Source of the DNA: Gottfriedia endophytica | GTDB taxonomy: Bacteria > Bacillota > Bacilli > Bacillales > Bacillaceae_G | Reading direction: 5' to 3' | Length of the DNA: 64,000 bases | Assembly: GCF_017814275.1 (NCBI RefSeq) | Contig: NZ_JAGIYQ010000002.1 | Span: forward strand, 186,001-250,000 | In this document: positions 19,568 through 28,155 of the stretch, piece after piece | Numbering within the stretch: the first letter of the stretch is position 1 | Layout of the letters: every line of letters begins with the position of its first letter | Notes under the pieces: model-generated | The model's input: the letters and a program-made list of their open reading frames with translations, nothing else | The model's database searches: none | Told to the model about the DNA's origin: nothing | Position numbers and translations under genes: made by a program

Positions 19568-19648
19568 AATAAAAGAGCTATCTCTTACAATTTGTTGACC
19601 TAATGTTTATTGGGTCAGATTATTGTAATATGAGATAGCTCTTTTATT
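19568..19648. terminator. Bidirectional terminator ypuF/ribT
   Basis: Long stem AATAAAAGAGCTATCTC / GAGATAGCTCTTTTATT enclosing a 46 base loop with its own pairing; A/T tails on both strands. Confidence 0.8.
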
Positions 19649-19651
19649 ATT

Positions 19652-20011
19652 TTATAATGTATTTATGCCAATATTGCAATGTTCAATAAATGACTTAATT
19701 TCATCAGTAAATTGAAACGTGTAATTTTTATACATTTTTTGAATTTCTTCATAAATAGAAGTTGCAATTCCCTGGTTACGAAAGGAAGGGTTAACGCTTA
19801 GATGTTTAATTAGGATACTATTATTCGCCAAAATCTCAATTCCAATAATACCTACTACATCGTCTTGCTTCCATAAAAATAGCTGGTATTGATCATTCGT
19901 TTCGTAATCTTTAATGGTGTTCATCAGCTTTTTAACATCTTTTTCATTTGGCATAAACGAAAGCAGGCCCATTGCAATTTTTTCATACGTTTTTTTATAC
20001 CTTATTAACAT
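19652..20011 (-). CDS. ribT: GNAT acetyltransferase RibT
   Basis: 119 residues. The opening LIRYKKTYEKIAMGLLSFMPNEKD is distinctive of RibT. The acetyl-CoA loop is in HLSVNPSFRNQGIATSIYEE near residue 75. In B. subtilis ribT closes the riboflavin operon. Here no ribD, ribE, ribBA or ribH is adjacent: the upstream neighbour is ppiB, 250 bp away. The substrate is unknown; it keeps the family length and all core blocks, so it looks functional despite being an orphan. Confidence 0.9.
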   Translation of the reverse strand: MLIRYKKTYEKIAMGLLSFMPNEKDVKKLMNTIKDYETNDQYQLFLWKQDDVVGIIGIEILANNSILIKHLSVNPSFRNQGIATSIYEEIQKMYKNYTFQFTDEIKSFIEHCNIGINTL

Positions 20012-20210
20012 GTTTACCCCTCTTAGATAATCAAATTGATTCTTACAGTCAATTTGACGCTGAAAAATTATGATTACTCATCATTACTATTATTCTATTA
20101 TTCCTCTAAAAAACCGTTACAAATATTTCAATATTTCCAATATATATTTTAACTTTTCCCGTGTCAATAGCTGAAATTTGACAAAAGAAAGCGATTTCTT
20201 ATCTGAATTT

Positions 20211-20240
20211 TAAAACACTCTCTACGATGTAGAGAGTGCA
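20211..20240 (-). terminator. ppiB terminator
   Basis: Minus-strand CACTCTCTAC-ATC-GTAGAGAGTG followed by TTTTAAAATTC. Confidence 0.75.
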
Positions 20241-20257
20241 AAGTTATTTCTTTTGAA

Positions 20258-20695
20258 CTATTCTTCGTCCCAAACTTTAACTTCTTGCATTACGTCACCA
20301 TTACGCATTCTTAATACTGTATCAATTCCTTCGATTACTTGACCAAATACAGTATGTACACCATCTAAATGAGGCTGTGGATCATGAACGATAAAGAATT
20401 GGCTACCACCAGTATCACGACCAGCATGTGCCATTGATAATGCGCCAGCTTTATGTTTCATTGGATTTCCTACTGTTTCACATTTAATTGTGTATCCTGG
20501 ACCACCAGTTCCATTTCCATTTGGGTCTCCCCCTTGGCTAACAAAACCAGGAATTACACGGTGAAAAGTTAATCCATTATAAAATCCTTGCTTGATTAAT
20601 TTTTCGAAATTTTCAACAGTACCAGGAGCATGCTCGGGGTAAAGTTCAATAAGTATTTGTTCTCCATTTTCAAAAGTAATACTAGCTTTTTTCAA
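20258..20695 (-). CDS. ppiB: Peptidyl-prolyl cis-trans isomerase B (cyclophilin)
   Basis: About 145 residues, cytoplasmic cyclophilin assisting protein folding. Catalytic arginine in [19 protein letters not shown] near residue 38; GGSQFFIV and [12 protein letters not shown] complete the active site. The start is TTG at 20695, chosen because GGAGG sits 8 bases upstream; an ATG five codons earlier would overlap that site. B. subtilis ppiB has the same neighbours (ribT side and ypuA side). Confidence 0.95.
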   Translation of the reverse strand: MKKASITFENGEQILIELYPEHAPGTVENFEKLIKQGFYNGLTFHRVIPGFVSQGGDPNGNGTGGPGYTIKCETVGNPMKHKAGALSMAHAGRDTGGSQFFIVHDPQPHLDGVHTVFGQVIEGIDTVLRMRNGDVMQEVKVWDEE

Positions 20696-20804
20696 TTGAA
20701 AAACCTCCAATTAAATTTATGTATTTTTAGACACTTTGTCCTATTAACCATCATACCCGAATATGATAGAATTGCATACTTAATCATACAAAAAAGAAAA
20801 AATG

Positions 20805-20832
20805 ATGACAAGTTTTTAAAAAAGACTATAAT
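20805..20832 (+). promoter_or_regulatory. Sigma-A promoter of ypuA
   Basis: ATGACA, 16 bases, TATAAT, 45 bp before the ypuA start. Confidence 0.5.
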
Positions 20833-20877
20833 AAATATATAGTTTTAAATCTTTTTTTTAGAAGGAGTGTTTCTCTT

Positions 20878-21747
20878 TTGAAACAAAAATTACTTGCATG
20901 TGCTTTAACACTAGGAATAATCGCTATGCCATATAGCAGCGTATTAGCTGACTCGGCACCTGGTGACACAATCGTTACACTTGGACAAAATTTATCTGAA
21001 TCTCAAAAAAATATGATTCTTAAAGAAATGAATGCACCTTCAGATGCACAAATGGTTACAGTAACTAATCAGGAAGAACATAAATATTTAGATGGCACAG
21101 TTCCTAATTCACAAATCGGAACTCGATCACTATCCTCTGCGAAGGTAACAATCGGTGAAAAAAATACAGGTCTTGTCGTACAAACTAAAAATATCACTTG
21201 GGTAACAGAAGCAATGTATACAAATGCTCTTATAACTGCTGGGTTAAAAGATGCGAACATCTACATAACTGCTCCATTCCCGGTTTCAGGGACTGCAGCA
21301 CTTACTGGTATTATGAAAGCCTATGAAATTAGTTCTGGAAAACCTATTTCTGATGCAGTTAAAAAAGTTGCGAATGAAGAAATGGTTCAAACAGCTAAAT
21401 TAGGTGATTCAGTTGGTAATGATAAAGCAGTTCAACTTGTAGCAAAAGTAAAAGAAGCTGTTGCTAAAAATCCAAATATGTCTGATGATGACCTTCGTAC
21501 ACTTATTAAAAAACTAGCTAAAGAATTAGGCATTACATTGACTGATGCTCAAATAGATAGCTTAGTAAATTTATTTGATAAAATGAAAAACTTAAATATT
21601 AACTGGGACCAAGTTGGTAACCAATTAACAAAAGCAAAAGATCATATTTCTGCATTCTTACATTCTGATGAAGGAAAATCCTTTATTCAGAAATTAAAAG
21701 AATTTTTCTCTGCTTTATTTAATGCCATTTTATCAATATTCAATTAA
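20878..21747 (+). CDS. ypuA: Secreted DUF1002 protein YpuA
   Basis: 289 residues. A signal peptide (residues 1-24, ending SSVLADSA) is followed by the DUF1002 block VTLGQNLSESQKNMILKEMN and ITAPFPVSGTAALTGIMKAYE near 130. The C-terminal third is an amphipathic helical region with a hydrophobic end. Function unknown, cell-surface or secreted. TTG start, AGAAGGAGTG upstream. It precedes ppiB divergently, as ypuA does in B. subtilis. Confidence 0.88.
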   Translation: MKQKLLACALTLGIIAMPYSSVLADSAPGDTIVTLGQNLSESQKNMILKEMNAPSDAQMVTVTNQEEHKYLDGTVPNSQIGTRSLSSAKVTIGEKNTGLVVQTKNITWVTEAMYTNALITAGLKDANIYITAPFPVSGTAALTGIMKAYEISSGKPISDAVKKVANEEMVQTAKLGDSVGNDKAVQLVAKVKEAVAKNPNMSDDDLRTLIKKLAKELGITLTDAQIDSLVNLFDKMKNLNINWDQVGNQLTKAKDHISAFLHSDEGKSFIQKLKEFFSALFNAILSIFN

Positions 21748-21752
21748 AGCTT

Positions 21753-21793
21753 ATGAATACCGTATAGGATATTAAATCCTATACGGTTTTTTG
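21753..21793 (+). terminator. ypuA terminator
   Basis: Perfect stem ACCGTATAGGAT / ATCCTATACGGT with loop ATTAA, followed by TTTTTT. Confidence 0.9.
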
Positions 21794-21807
21794 TTGTTTT
21801 CCTTAAA

Positions 21808-22218
21808 TGACTTTGGAGATAACCAGGTTGCATCCGTTTTTCTGTCTGTCTAGCTCCTGTAACCATCTCCTCGGTCGTTTCACACCAAGCAATTGAAGTG
21901 AAAACCACACTTCCTTTTGTTATTCGCTCCAATGTCTTTCAGAGCCAAGCAAGCCTACTACTCTTTTCTTATTGTCTAGCTCCCGCAACCATCTCCTCGG
22001 TCGTTTCACACCAAGCAATTGAAGTGAAAACCACACTTCATTTGCTTGGTGCTCCAACGCCTTTCGGAGATAACCGGGTTGCCTCCGCTTTTCTGTCTGT
22101 CTAGTTCCGTAGGCTAGCTCTTCGGCCATTTCGCAAATAACAACGGAAGTGAAATGCACACTTCCTTTTGTTATTCGCTCCAATGTCCTTCAGAGCTAAG
22201 CAAGCCTACTACACTTTT
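21808..22218 (-). repeat. Family 2 structured repeat, array A (three units and a fragment)
   Basis: Reading the minus strand: unit A1 22218-22094, A2 22094-21971, A3 21968-21841, and the first part of A4 21840-21808. A1 pairs GTAGGCT/AGCCTAC, AGCTCT/AGAGCT, CATT/AATG and AATAACAA/TTGTTATT. A2 pairs GCAACC/GGTTGC, ATCTCC/GGAGAT, CGTT/AACG and CACCAAGCAA/TTGCTTGGTG. In A3 the two halves do not match each other and look like an A1-type left half joined to an A2-type right half. It lies between ypuA and spoVAF and has no plausible gene. Confidence 0.85.
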
Positions 22219-22222
22219 CGAG

Positions 22223-23683
22223 CTACAAAGTTGCGTCTCCTATTGTTTTGCCACCTTTTTTCTTTTTGTTTTCACTTGCTTTTGTTCGAATTACAAAGTG
22301 GAAAAATGCTCTTGCATCAAATGGGATAAATGGCCACATATATGGTGTGTTCAATGTTTTTAAACTCACTAAAAATAAGATAAATACTGTTGAACTAACC
22401 ATAAAACCTTTGATACCAAATATAGCTGTTACGACTAAAATAATAAATTTTGCTAATTTATTTGCTAGAGCTAGCTCATAGCTAGGAGTAGAATATGAAC
22501 CAATCATTGAAATGGCTGTATATAGTACGACTTCTGATTGAAATAAGCCTACTGCAATTGCGACTTGTCCAATTAAAATTGCTGCTATAATTCCCATTGA
22601 AGTAGATACCGCATTTGGTGTATGAATACTTGCCATTCGTAAAAATTCAATTCCAATGTCAGCGATTATTAACTGTAAAAAAATAGGAATATTACTCGTT
22701 TCCTTTGGCCCTATATACGATAATCCTGATGGCAAAATTTCTGGATGCATACAAAGTAATAACCATATTGGTAATAAAAACAAGGACATAAATACGCCCA
22801 TATAGCGTACCCATCTTAAAAAGGTTCCTACAGCAGGTGTTTGCCTGAATTCCTCTGCATGCTGTAAAAGATGATAATATGTGATCGGTGTGATCATTAC
22901 ACTAGGAGATGTATCTACGATAATTGCAACATGCCCTTCAATCAAATGATTTGAAACAACATCAGGTCGTTCCGAATAACGCACAAGTGGAAAAGGGTTA
23001 TAATTTTGCTCCATTATAAATTCTTCTAACTTCTTCTCTGACATCGATAAACCATCTACATTAATGGAGTTTATACGATTACGAATTTCGTCAACCAAAT
23101 CTTTATTTGCGATGCCTTCAATATATGCTATACAAATATCCATCTGTGAACTTGTTCCAACCCTAATCAGTTCATGTCGTAAATTTTCATCTCGAATTCT
23201 ACGTCGAAGCAGGGCTGTATTTATAACGATATTTTCGATGAATCCGTCCCTAGAACCTCTTACAACTCTTTCTGTGTCGGGTTCTGCTGGATTTCTACCT
23301 GGATAGCTTCGAACATCAACAACAAATGCTTTATCCTCACCATCTACAATAATAACGATGAGCCCTGAAAAAATGAATCGAATTGCCTCTTCAAATGTTT
23401 TAACAATTAAAACAGATTGGTTAACGATTTTCTCTTCAACAAGTTGAAATACAGTTTTATCTGTTTCAAAATTATCTAATGACATTAATTCCTCTAAAAT
23501 CATTTGAATATAAAATGTATTTGTTAAACCGCTCACATAATAAAGATTTACTTCAGTTGAATTAATATGAAAAACTCGATTACCTGCATCAAAACTTACA
23601 CCTAAACCTAATCGTTTCTTAAATACATTTGCATTATCGATTATTTTCGGATACAAATTAGTTCCTTTTTGATCATTCGTCAA
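22223..23683 (-). CDS. spoVAF: Stage V sporulation protein AF (GerA-family)
   Basis: About 486 residues, homologous to the A subunit of GerA germinant receptors. A soluble N-terminal region carries VRSYPGRNPAEPDTERVVRGSRDGF-type sequence near 135-160, then about four to five membrane segments and a basic tail ending GGKTIGDATL. It modulates germination in the spore inner membrane. The start is TTG at 23683, preceded by AAAGGAGTGG and overlapping spoVAEA by 11 bases. Last gene of the operon. The lysA gene that follows it in B. subtilis is absent; a repeat array stands there. Confidence 0.93.
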   Translation of the reverse strand: MTNDQKGTNLYPKIIDNANVFKKRLGLGVSFDAGNRVFHINSTEVNLYYVSGLTNTFYIQMILEELMSLDNFETDKTVFQLVEEKIVNQSVLIVKTFEEAIRFIFSGLIVIIVDGEDKAFVVDVRSYPGRNPAEPDTERVVRGSRDGFIENIVINTALLRRRIRDENLRHELIRVGTSSQMDICIAYIEGIANKDLVDEIRNRINSINVDGLSMSEKKLEEFIMEQNYNPFPLVRYSERPDVVSNHLIEGHVAIIVDTSPSVMITPITYYHLLQHAEEFRQTPAVGTFLRWVRYMGVFMSLFLLPIWLLLCMHPEILPSGLSYIGPKETSNIPIFLQLIIADIGIEFLRMASIHTPNAVSTSMGIIAAILIGQVAIAVGLFQSEVVLYTAISMIGSYSTPSYELALANKLAKFIILVVTAIFGIKGFMVSSTVFILFLVSLKTLNTPYMWPFIPFDARAFFHFVIRTKASENKKKKGGKTIGDATL

Positions 23684-24242
23684 GGAATCCACTCCTTTCA
23701 AGAATATACTCAATTGCTTTTCTCGTGATTGGGGAACCAATCTCAATGTCATCTTTGCCATTCATTTTCCCAATGTCCCCTATTCCAACAACCAAAGGGG
23801 CATTTATCTGATCTAAACAATAAACAGTATCTCCATTTATTCTTCCAAACTCAACATCTGGTACTCCATATTTATCTACACCATACGATGTTAAATTGCC
23901 TTCATTATCCATACTTACATCTACTTTCGTCCATTCCATATGATGCGCATTTGATGCTACAGCTAAAATTCCTAATACTTCTATATTTTTATCTTTAGCA
24001 ACATATTTTAAAGCCCTTTCTCCTGGACCTTCCCCCATGTAACCACTATCGTCAAATAGAACAAAAATAGGTTCTTTATTTGCTTGCATTATGATTTCTA
24101 CCATTCGTTTACCTGAAAATGAAGTTGGATTCCCTTGTGATAAGGAAATTGTACACCCTCCAAATTCCTTTGCTAAAGACTGAATAGTACGGTGAGCATA
24201 GACATCTCCATCAGTTACAATAATGATTTTTTTTCTTTTCAT
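23673..24242 (-). CDS. spoVAEA: Stage V sporulation protein AEA
   Basis: 189 residues, soluble, no membrane segment. Conserved blocks: IIIVTDGDVYAHRTIQSLAKEFGG at the start, GNPTSFSG, FDDSGYMGEGPGE near 75 and PLVVGIGDIGKMNGKDD near 150. It is part of the dipicolinic acid channel locus; its own role is unclear. It begins 6 bp after spoVAEB. Confidence 0.93.
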   Translation of the reverse strand: MKRKKIIIVTDGDVYAHRTIQSLAKEFGGCTISLSQGNPTSFSGKRMVEIIMQANKEPIFVLFDDSGYMGEGPGERALKYVAKDKNIEVLGILAVASNAHHMEWTKVDVSMDNEGNLTSYGVDKYGVPDVEFGRINGDTVYCLDQINAPLVVGIGDIGKMNGKDDIEIGSPITRKAIEYILERSGFLDE

Positions 24243-24248
24243 AATTGA

Positions 24249-24599
24249 TTATCCTTTTGGTTTAAAAATAAGTGATGCTAAAAAAGAAAATAAGATAGCA
24301 GCTGATATACCTGTGGAAGTTAACGAGAACATTCCCATACTAATTCCAATTAATCCGTGGTCTTTTGCTTCAGCCATTGCACCATGTAATAACGAGTGAC
24401 CAAAGCTAGTTATTGGAACAGTAGCACCTGCTCCTGCGAAATTAATTAATTTATCATACAAACCAAAACCATCTAAAATAGAACCAATCACTACAAACAA
24501 ACTCATCAAGTGCGCAGGAGTTAGTTTTACTACATCTAATAATAACTGTCCAATTACACAGATTAGTCCCCCTATTATAAATGCATTCATAAAGATCAT
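24249..24599 (-). CDS. spoVAEB: Stage V sporulation protein AEB (SpoVAE)
   Basis: 116 residues, small membrane protein with three hydrophobic segments, paralogous to Spo[19 protein letters not shown] at the start, [22 protein letters not shown] near 55. With SpoVAC and SpoVAD it forms the channel that loads Ca-dipicolinate into the forespore and releases it at germination. GGAGG lies 7 bases before the ATG. Confidence 0.95.
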   Translation of the reverse strand: MIFMNAFIIGGLICVIGQLLLDVVKLTPAHLMSLFVVIGSILDGFGLYDKLINFAGAGATVPITSFGHSLLHGAMAEAKDHGLIGISMGMFSLTSTGISAAILFSFLASLIFKPKG

Positions 24600-24610
24600 A
24601 AGACCACCTC

Positions 24611-25618
24611 CTAAGTGCTCTCAAATACAACTGCATGAGCAATTGTTGGGATAGACTCTTTTTGCTGAATCATTGTAGGACTTAAAAGCGCTCCTGTTGC
24701 TACTACTAAAATCCTTTTATATGTACCTCTGTTCATTTCTTGAAACAAGTGTCCATATGTTACTACCGCTGAGCAACCACAGCCACTCCCACCAGAAAAA
24801 ACCTTTTGATGTTCCCTATCAAAAATTAATAATCCGCAATCATCGTAAACTTTACTAACATCATACCCTTCGTCTTTTACTAATTGACGACAAATCGGAG
24901 CTCCCACTGCTGATAAATCTCCAGTGACAATTAAGTCGTAATCATGAGGCATTGTATTCGTATCTTTAAAATGTTGAACGATTGTATAAGCTGCAGCTGG
25001 TGCCATCGCTGAACCCATGTCAAATGGATTTTTTATTCCTAAATCTTGTACCGTTCCGATTGTTGCATATTTCACTCGAATGCTTGCTACTTCTCTTGAT
25101 AGTAATAAACAACCTGAACCTGTCACTGTAAATGTAGCAGTATCAGGTTTTTGGCCACCATATTCCGTAGGATAACGATACTGCCTCTCAGCAGTAGAAT
25201 TGTGGCTGCTAGTGGCTGCTAATGCAATATTTGCATATCCGTTATCTATTAAAGATGCAGCTACACCAGTCGTTTCCATCGAAGTAGAACATGCACCAAA
25301 CAAACATAGAAATGGTCTTTGTATTTCTCTCGCCATAAAATTAGCAGTAATATTTTGATTCAATAAATCACCAGCAAGAAACACATCGATATCATCAGTA
25401 TTTTTACCACTTTTATCTATACAAATTTGAATTGCTTTTCTCATTAATGCTCTTTCTGCTAACTCCCAGTTCTCTTCATCACAGTGTAGATTATTAAATG
25501 AATAGTCAAAGGTTTCACTTAAAGGTCCTTCTTTTTCCGTTGGGCCGACAGCAGTACCTGTGGATTGTACATATACACCATTTGTGAATTCCCATGTTTG
25601 TTTTCCTACTAATGCCAT
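24611..25618 (-). CDS. spoVAD: Stage V sporulation protein AD, dipicolinate-binding
   Basis: 335 residues, thiolase-fold protein that binds Ca-dipicolinic acid at the spore inner membrane. It is recognised by [20 protein letters not shown] near 85, [15 protein letters not shown] near 108 and [27 protein letters not shown] near 250. The length fits the family. Start ATG 25618, GGAGTGTG upstream. Confidence 0.96.
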   Translation of the reverse strand: MALVGKQTWEFTNGVYVQSTGTAVGPTEKEGPLSETFDYSFNNLHCDEENWELAERALMRKAIQICIDKSGKNTDDIDVFLAGDLLNQNITANFMAREIQRPFLCLFGACSTSMETTGVAASLIDNGYANIALAATSSHNSTAERQYRYPTEYGGQKPDTATFTVTGSGCLLLSREVASIRVKYATIGTVQDLGIKNPFDMGSAMAPAAAYTIVQHFKDTNTMPHDYDLIVTGDLSAVGAPICRQLVKDEGYDVSKVYDDCGLLIFDREHQKVFSGGSGCGCSAVVTYGHLFQEMNRGTYKRILVVATGALLSPTMIQQKESIPTIAHAVVFEST

Positions 25619-25634
25619 TGATTAAATCACACTC

Positions 25635-26096
25635 CTAAAAAAACACCCTATATGCATATCTTATTAAACCAACAATATATGCAGATACAACTCCAAATAC
25701 AATGACACTTCCAGCAAGCTTAAACATATTTGTAGCAACTCCTAGAACAAGTCCTTCACTTCGATGTTCAATTGCAGCACTTGCCATTGAATTTGCAAAA
25801 CCTGTTACAGGAACTAATGAACCAGCACCCGCGTATTGTCCAATCTTGTCATAAACTCCTATACCTGTTAGTAGTGTAGAAAGCAATACAAGCGTAGCAA
25901 CTGTAGGATTACCAGCATTTTTTTCAGTAAACCCAAAATAACCTATAAAAATTTTTGTAATTACTTCACCAAGTAGACAGATAAGCCCCCCCACTAAAAA
26001 AGCCCTTATACAATTAAGAAGCAATTTTGGCTTCGGCTGATATTTTTTAATTTCATTCTTATAATTGTCCTTTAGCTTTCCTTCCACTATTGTCAC
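25635..26096 (-). CDS. spoVAC: Stage V sporulation protein AC
   Basis: 153 residues. A soluble head of about 30 residues (YKNEIKKYQPKPKLLLNC) is followed by four membrane segments with FLVGGLICLLGE and YAGAGSLVPVTGFANSMASAAIEHRSEG. SpoVAC of B. subtilis behaves as a mechanosensitive channel for dipicolinate. Adjacent to spoVAD and spoVAB with short gaps. Confidence 0.95.
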   Translation of the reverse strand: MTIVEGKLKDNYKNEIKKYQPKPKLLLNCIRAFLVGGLICLLGEVITKIFIGYFGFTEKNAGNPTVATLVLLSTLLTGIGVYDKIGQYAGAGSLVPVTGFANSMASAAIEHRSEGLVLGVATNMFKLAGSVIVFGVVSAYIVGLIRYAYRVFF

Positions 26097-26110
26097 CTTC
26101 TATTAAAGAT

Positions 26111-26539
26111 TTAAGGTACAAAATAAATCCAATGAAATAGAGAACCAAACACTTTTCCAAGGGCTATAGCCATTAATAAATAAACTATTTTCTTTTGAAT
26201 ACCTACTCTTTTTGCTAGGATGGGAAATACGTTTAATACTTCTGTTAAGGCAGCTGCAAGCATGCCAATAAATATCCCAGATATTCCTCCAATTATGACA
26301 AGAAAGATGTTAGGAAGGTATAAAACTGTATCGCGTAAGCTAATCCAACATCCAAATAAACTTCCAAATAAAACAGATCTTTCGAATGAACGCAATTTTG
26401 ATATAGTTTTTGTTATTTGTGTAAGTCTCGGAATTATTCCTACGACTGAAAGAAATGCTACAAACCCAGTACCAACAGCTATTCCACCAGAGAATCCTAC
26501 AAATGCTGTTATGACATCACGTGTGATGTTTAAGATCAT
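26111..26539 (-). CDS. spoVAB: Stage V sporulation protein AB
   Basis: About 142 residues, polytopic membrane protein (AFVGFSGGIAVGTGFVAFL, then two to three more helices). Function within SpoVA is unknown. It overlaps the 3' end of spoVAA. The ATG at 26539 (AAGAAG, 8 bases upstream) is preferred; GTG 26548 and ATG 26545 are in-frame alternatives. Confidence 0.92.
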   Translation of the reverse strand: MILNITRDVITAFVGFSGGIAVGTGFVAFLSVVGIIPRLTQITKTISKLRSFERSVLFGSLFGCWISLRDTVLYLPNIFLVIIGGISGIFIGMLAAALTEVLNVFPILAKRVGIQKKIVYLLMAIALGKVFGSLFHWIYFVP

Positions 26540-27143
26540 CTTCATCACTTCTTTTATTTTCGTTAATCATCATAAATTCATCCAATGATCGTTGGTATTG
26601 AAACATCTCGACTTCAAGAGGACTTGGTTCTTCATTTAATCTCTTTTTAAACCAATGATTGAAAAAAAGTACCATTCCAATTCCTAATCCTAATGAATAA
26701 GGGACTTGAAACAAAAGTGGTTTTCTACTATAGTTTCCTGTAATCATATAATGAATACGTTGTTGTACTTTCTGCATACTGACATCCTCATGAAAATAGA
26801 TGATTGCTAGAGAAGAGCCAACAAATAAAAGAATCCAGACAAACCAAAAAAATAGCTTGTTTTCGTTTTTCTTTAAGGGGATTATTTCTAAAATGCACAT
26901 TGTTACACCAACTATTTCGATTGATAAATCAGGTTCAACTTCTTGAATCAAAGGTACAAGGTCTAAGATATCAATCATTACATGACTTCCATCCGATTTT
27001 TGAATCTGATGAATGATAATCTCATTTAACTGACTAACATCTATTTCATTTCCTCTAATTTTCGCTACATCCCCTAAACGAACAATCGAGTTTTCCACCA
27101 CTCTTCTTCTATTTAAAAGTTTGATGTACAAAACCTTTTTCAA
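26517..27143 (-). CDS. spoVAA: Stage V sporulation protein AA
   Basis: About 208 residues. An N-terminal domain (LGDVAKIRG..., about 1-90) is followed by two membrane segments (FFWFVWILLFVGSSLAIIY and VPYSLGLGIGMVLFF) and a charged tail. First gene of spoVAA-AB-AC-AD-AEB-AEA-AF. Start TTG 27143 with GGAGGGG 6 bases upstream. A sigma-G promoter lies 47 bp farther up. Confidence 0.92.
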   Translation of the reverse strand: MKKVLYIKLLNRRRVVENSIVRLGDVAKIRGNEIDVSQLNEIIIHQIQKSDGSHVMIDILDLVPLIQEVEPDLSIEIVGVTMCILEIIPLKKNENKLFFWFVWILLFVGSSLAIIYFHEDVSMQKVQQRIHYMITGNYSRKPLLFQVPYSLGLGIGMVLFFNHWFKKRLNEEPSPLEVEMFQYQRSLDEFMMINENKRSDEDDLKHHT

Positions 27144-27189
27144 ACCATCCCCTCCAAAAATGACTTCACAATACAAACTAATTTTTTAA

Positions 27190-27219
27190 TAGTATGTATC
27201 AACTACCAGAATTTACTCA
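27190..27219 (-). promoter_or_regulatory. Sigma-G promoter of the spoVA operon
   Basis: Minus-strand TGAGTA, 17 bases, CATACTA. The -10 is an exact sigma-G match and the -35 is close to TGAATA. The spoVA operon of B. subtilis is sigma-G dependent. Confidence 0.75.
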
Positions 27220-27248
27220 TTTTTTGATGTTTATGGTACTACTAAAAG

Positions 27249-27480
27249 TGCTGTTTCCTTATACTTTGTTGCTATTTTAGATGTTGTAAGTTGATTTCCA
27301 CTCCAGGATGCTCGCTTTCCTAGGGGCGTGAGCTGAGCCTCCTCGTCGCTATCGCTCCTGTGGGGTCTCAGCCTTCCCGCATCTCCCACAGGAGTCGAGC
27401 AACCTTCCGTTCCAATCAACTACATTATCAATGTTTTTCAATGACAAAGCGTTTTTAGAACAACAATCTTTCAGATGAAA
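27249..27480 (+). repeat. Family 1 repeat, copy R5
   Basis: Arms GTTGATTTCCACTCC / TTCCAATCAAC, stem CTCCTGTGGG/CCCACAGGAG and GCTGAG/CTCAGC intact. The termini are worn (GTGCTGTTTCC on the left, ACAACAATCTTTCAG on the right). It is inverted relative to R6. Confidence 0.85.
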
Positions 27481-27812
27481 AAATTGGAAAGAAACTTTTA
27501 CAAATAAGCTAAAGAGTATTGTAAATCGATAGACTGCATAGGTTTATGCTATTAATAAATTCGAAACGTCATATAGGTCATCTTTTCTTTAAAAGAGAAG
27601 GATATGACTGATAAGTAAGTAAGTAAGGGATTCAAAAATTTTTTATAAATGTTATCTTGTTTAAAAAGCAAAACCGATATAATTCTGGCAATTTAGGTCT
27701 ATTTATAGACATATTGGTATTAACAAACAGATGCTTGATTTGAAGAACAGTGCTGTCATTTCGATAACATTTTTTGTAACATAGAAGACAGAACTTAAAA
27801 ATAATGGCTGCC
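27481..27812. other. Non-coding spacer between R5 and R6
   Basis: A+T rich. It contains AAGTAAGTAAGTAAG near 27615 and a modest hairpin around CTTTTCTTTAAAAGAGAAG near 27582. I see no gene, no promoter of note and no terminator. Confidence 0.4.
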
Positions 27813-27900
27813 TTGAAAATAATATCTTAAAATACAATAATTATAGGATGAATCCTTATTTTCATTAGTCATAGTGCGAACGTATTAGCATTGATGTCTC
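27813..27900 (-). repeat. Accessory block beside R6
   Basis: Reverse complement of the block at 1903-1992: CATTGATGTCTC next to the R6 end, then ATAGGATGAATCCTTAT farther out. The two share about 90 bp with obvious identity. Confidence 0.6.
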
Positions 27901-28113
27901 TTTTCTAAAAGATTGTTGCTTTTGAGATTTATTATTTTAAAGACAGAAGTTGATTACAACGGAAGGTGCGAGACTCCTGTGGGATTAGCGGGAAGGCTGA
28001 GACCCCGCAGGCTTGCCGAGGAGGCTCAGCTCACGCCCCACGGAAAGGGAGCAACCTGGAGTTGTTATCAACTAACGCATTCTAAAATAGCAACAATATA
28101 TACGAAAATAGCC
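27898..28113 (-). repeat. Family 1 repeat, copy R6, inverted
   Basis: Termini TTTTCTAAAAGATTGTTGCT and AGCAACAATATATACG...AGCC. The core has GACTCCTGTGGG/CCCCGCAGG and GGCTGAG/CTCAGC. It abuts the sigF terminator. Confidence 0.87.
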
Positions 28114-28117
28114 AAAA

Positions 28118-28155
28118 TAAAAAACCGTATTAAAGGATTACCCTTCAATACGGTC
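28118..28155 (-). terminator. sigF terminator
   Basis: Arms ACCGTATTGAAGG and CCTTTAATACGGT followed by TTTTTTATTTT on the minus strand; the sigF stop codon lies inside the hairpin. Confidence 0.85.

Noticed and set aside
21744-22183. Several overlapping frames through repeat array A that look like two related proteins
   Set aside because: The similarity is that of the tandem repeat units. Frames break at unit borders and no start signal is present.
21808-22218. Tandem arrays as a CRISPR locus
   Set aside because: Units are about 125 bp with internal palindromes and no unique spacers of regular length; no cas genes in the window.
22248-22481. Plus-strand frames inside spoVAF and other long genes (also 23064-23306, 35419-35769, 42697-43011)
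   Set aside because: Antisense shadows of strongly conserved genes; no family match or start signals.
27231-27419. Open reading frame on the minus strand through repeat R5
   Set aside because: Its sequence is the repeat core; the same frame recurs in R6, R8 and R11 (27913-28206, 34186-34368, 46613-46843) with different ends and no ribosome site. It follows from the G+C-rich repeat, not from coding.
27613-27630. AAGTAAGTAAGTAAG microsatellite as a phase-variation switch
   Set aside because: Only three to four units and no reading frame or promoter spaced around it.
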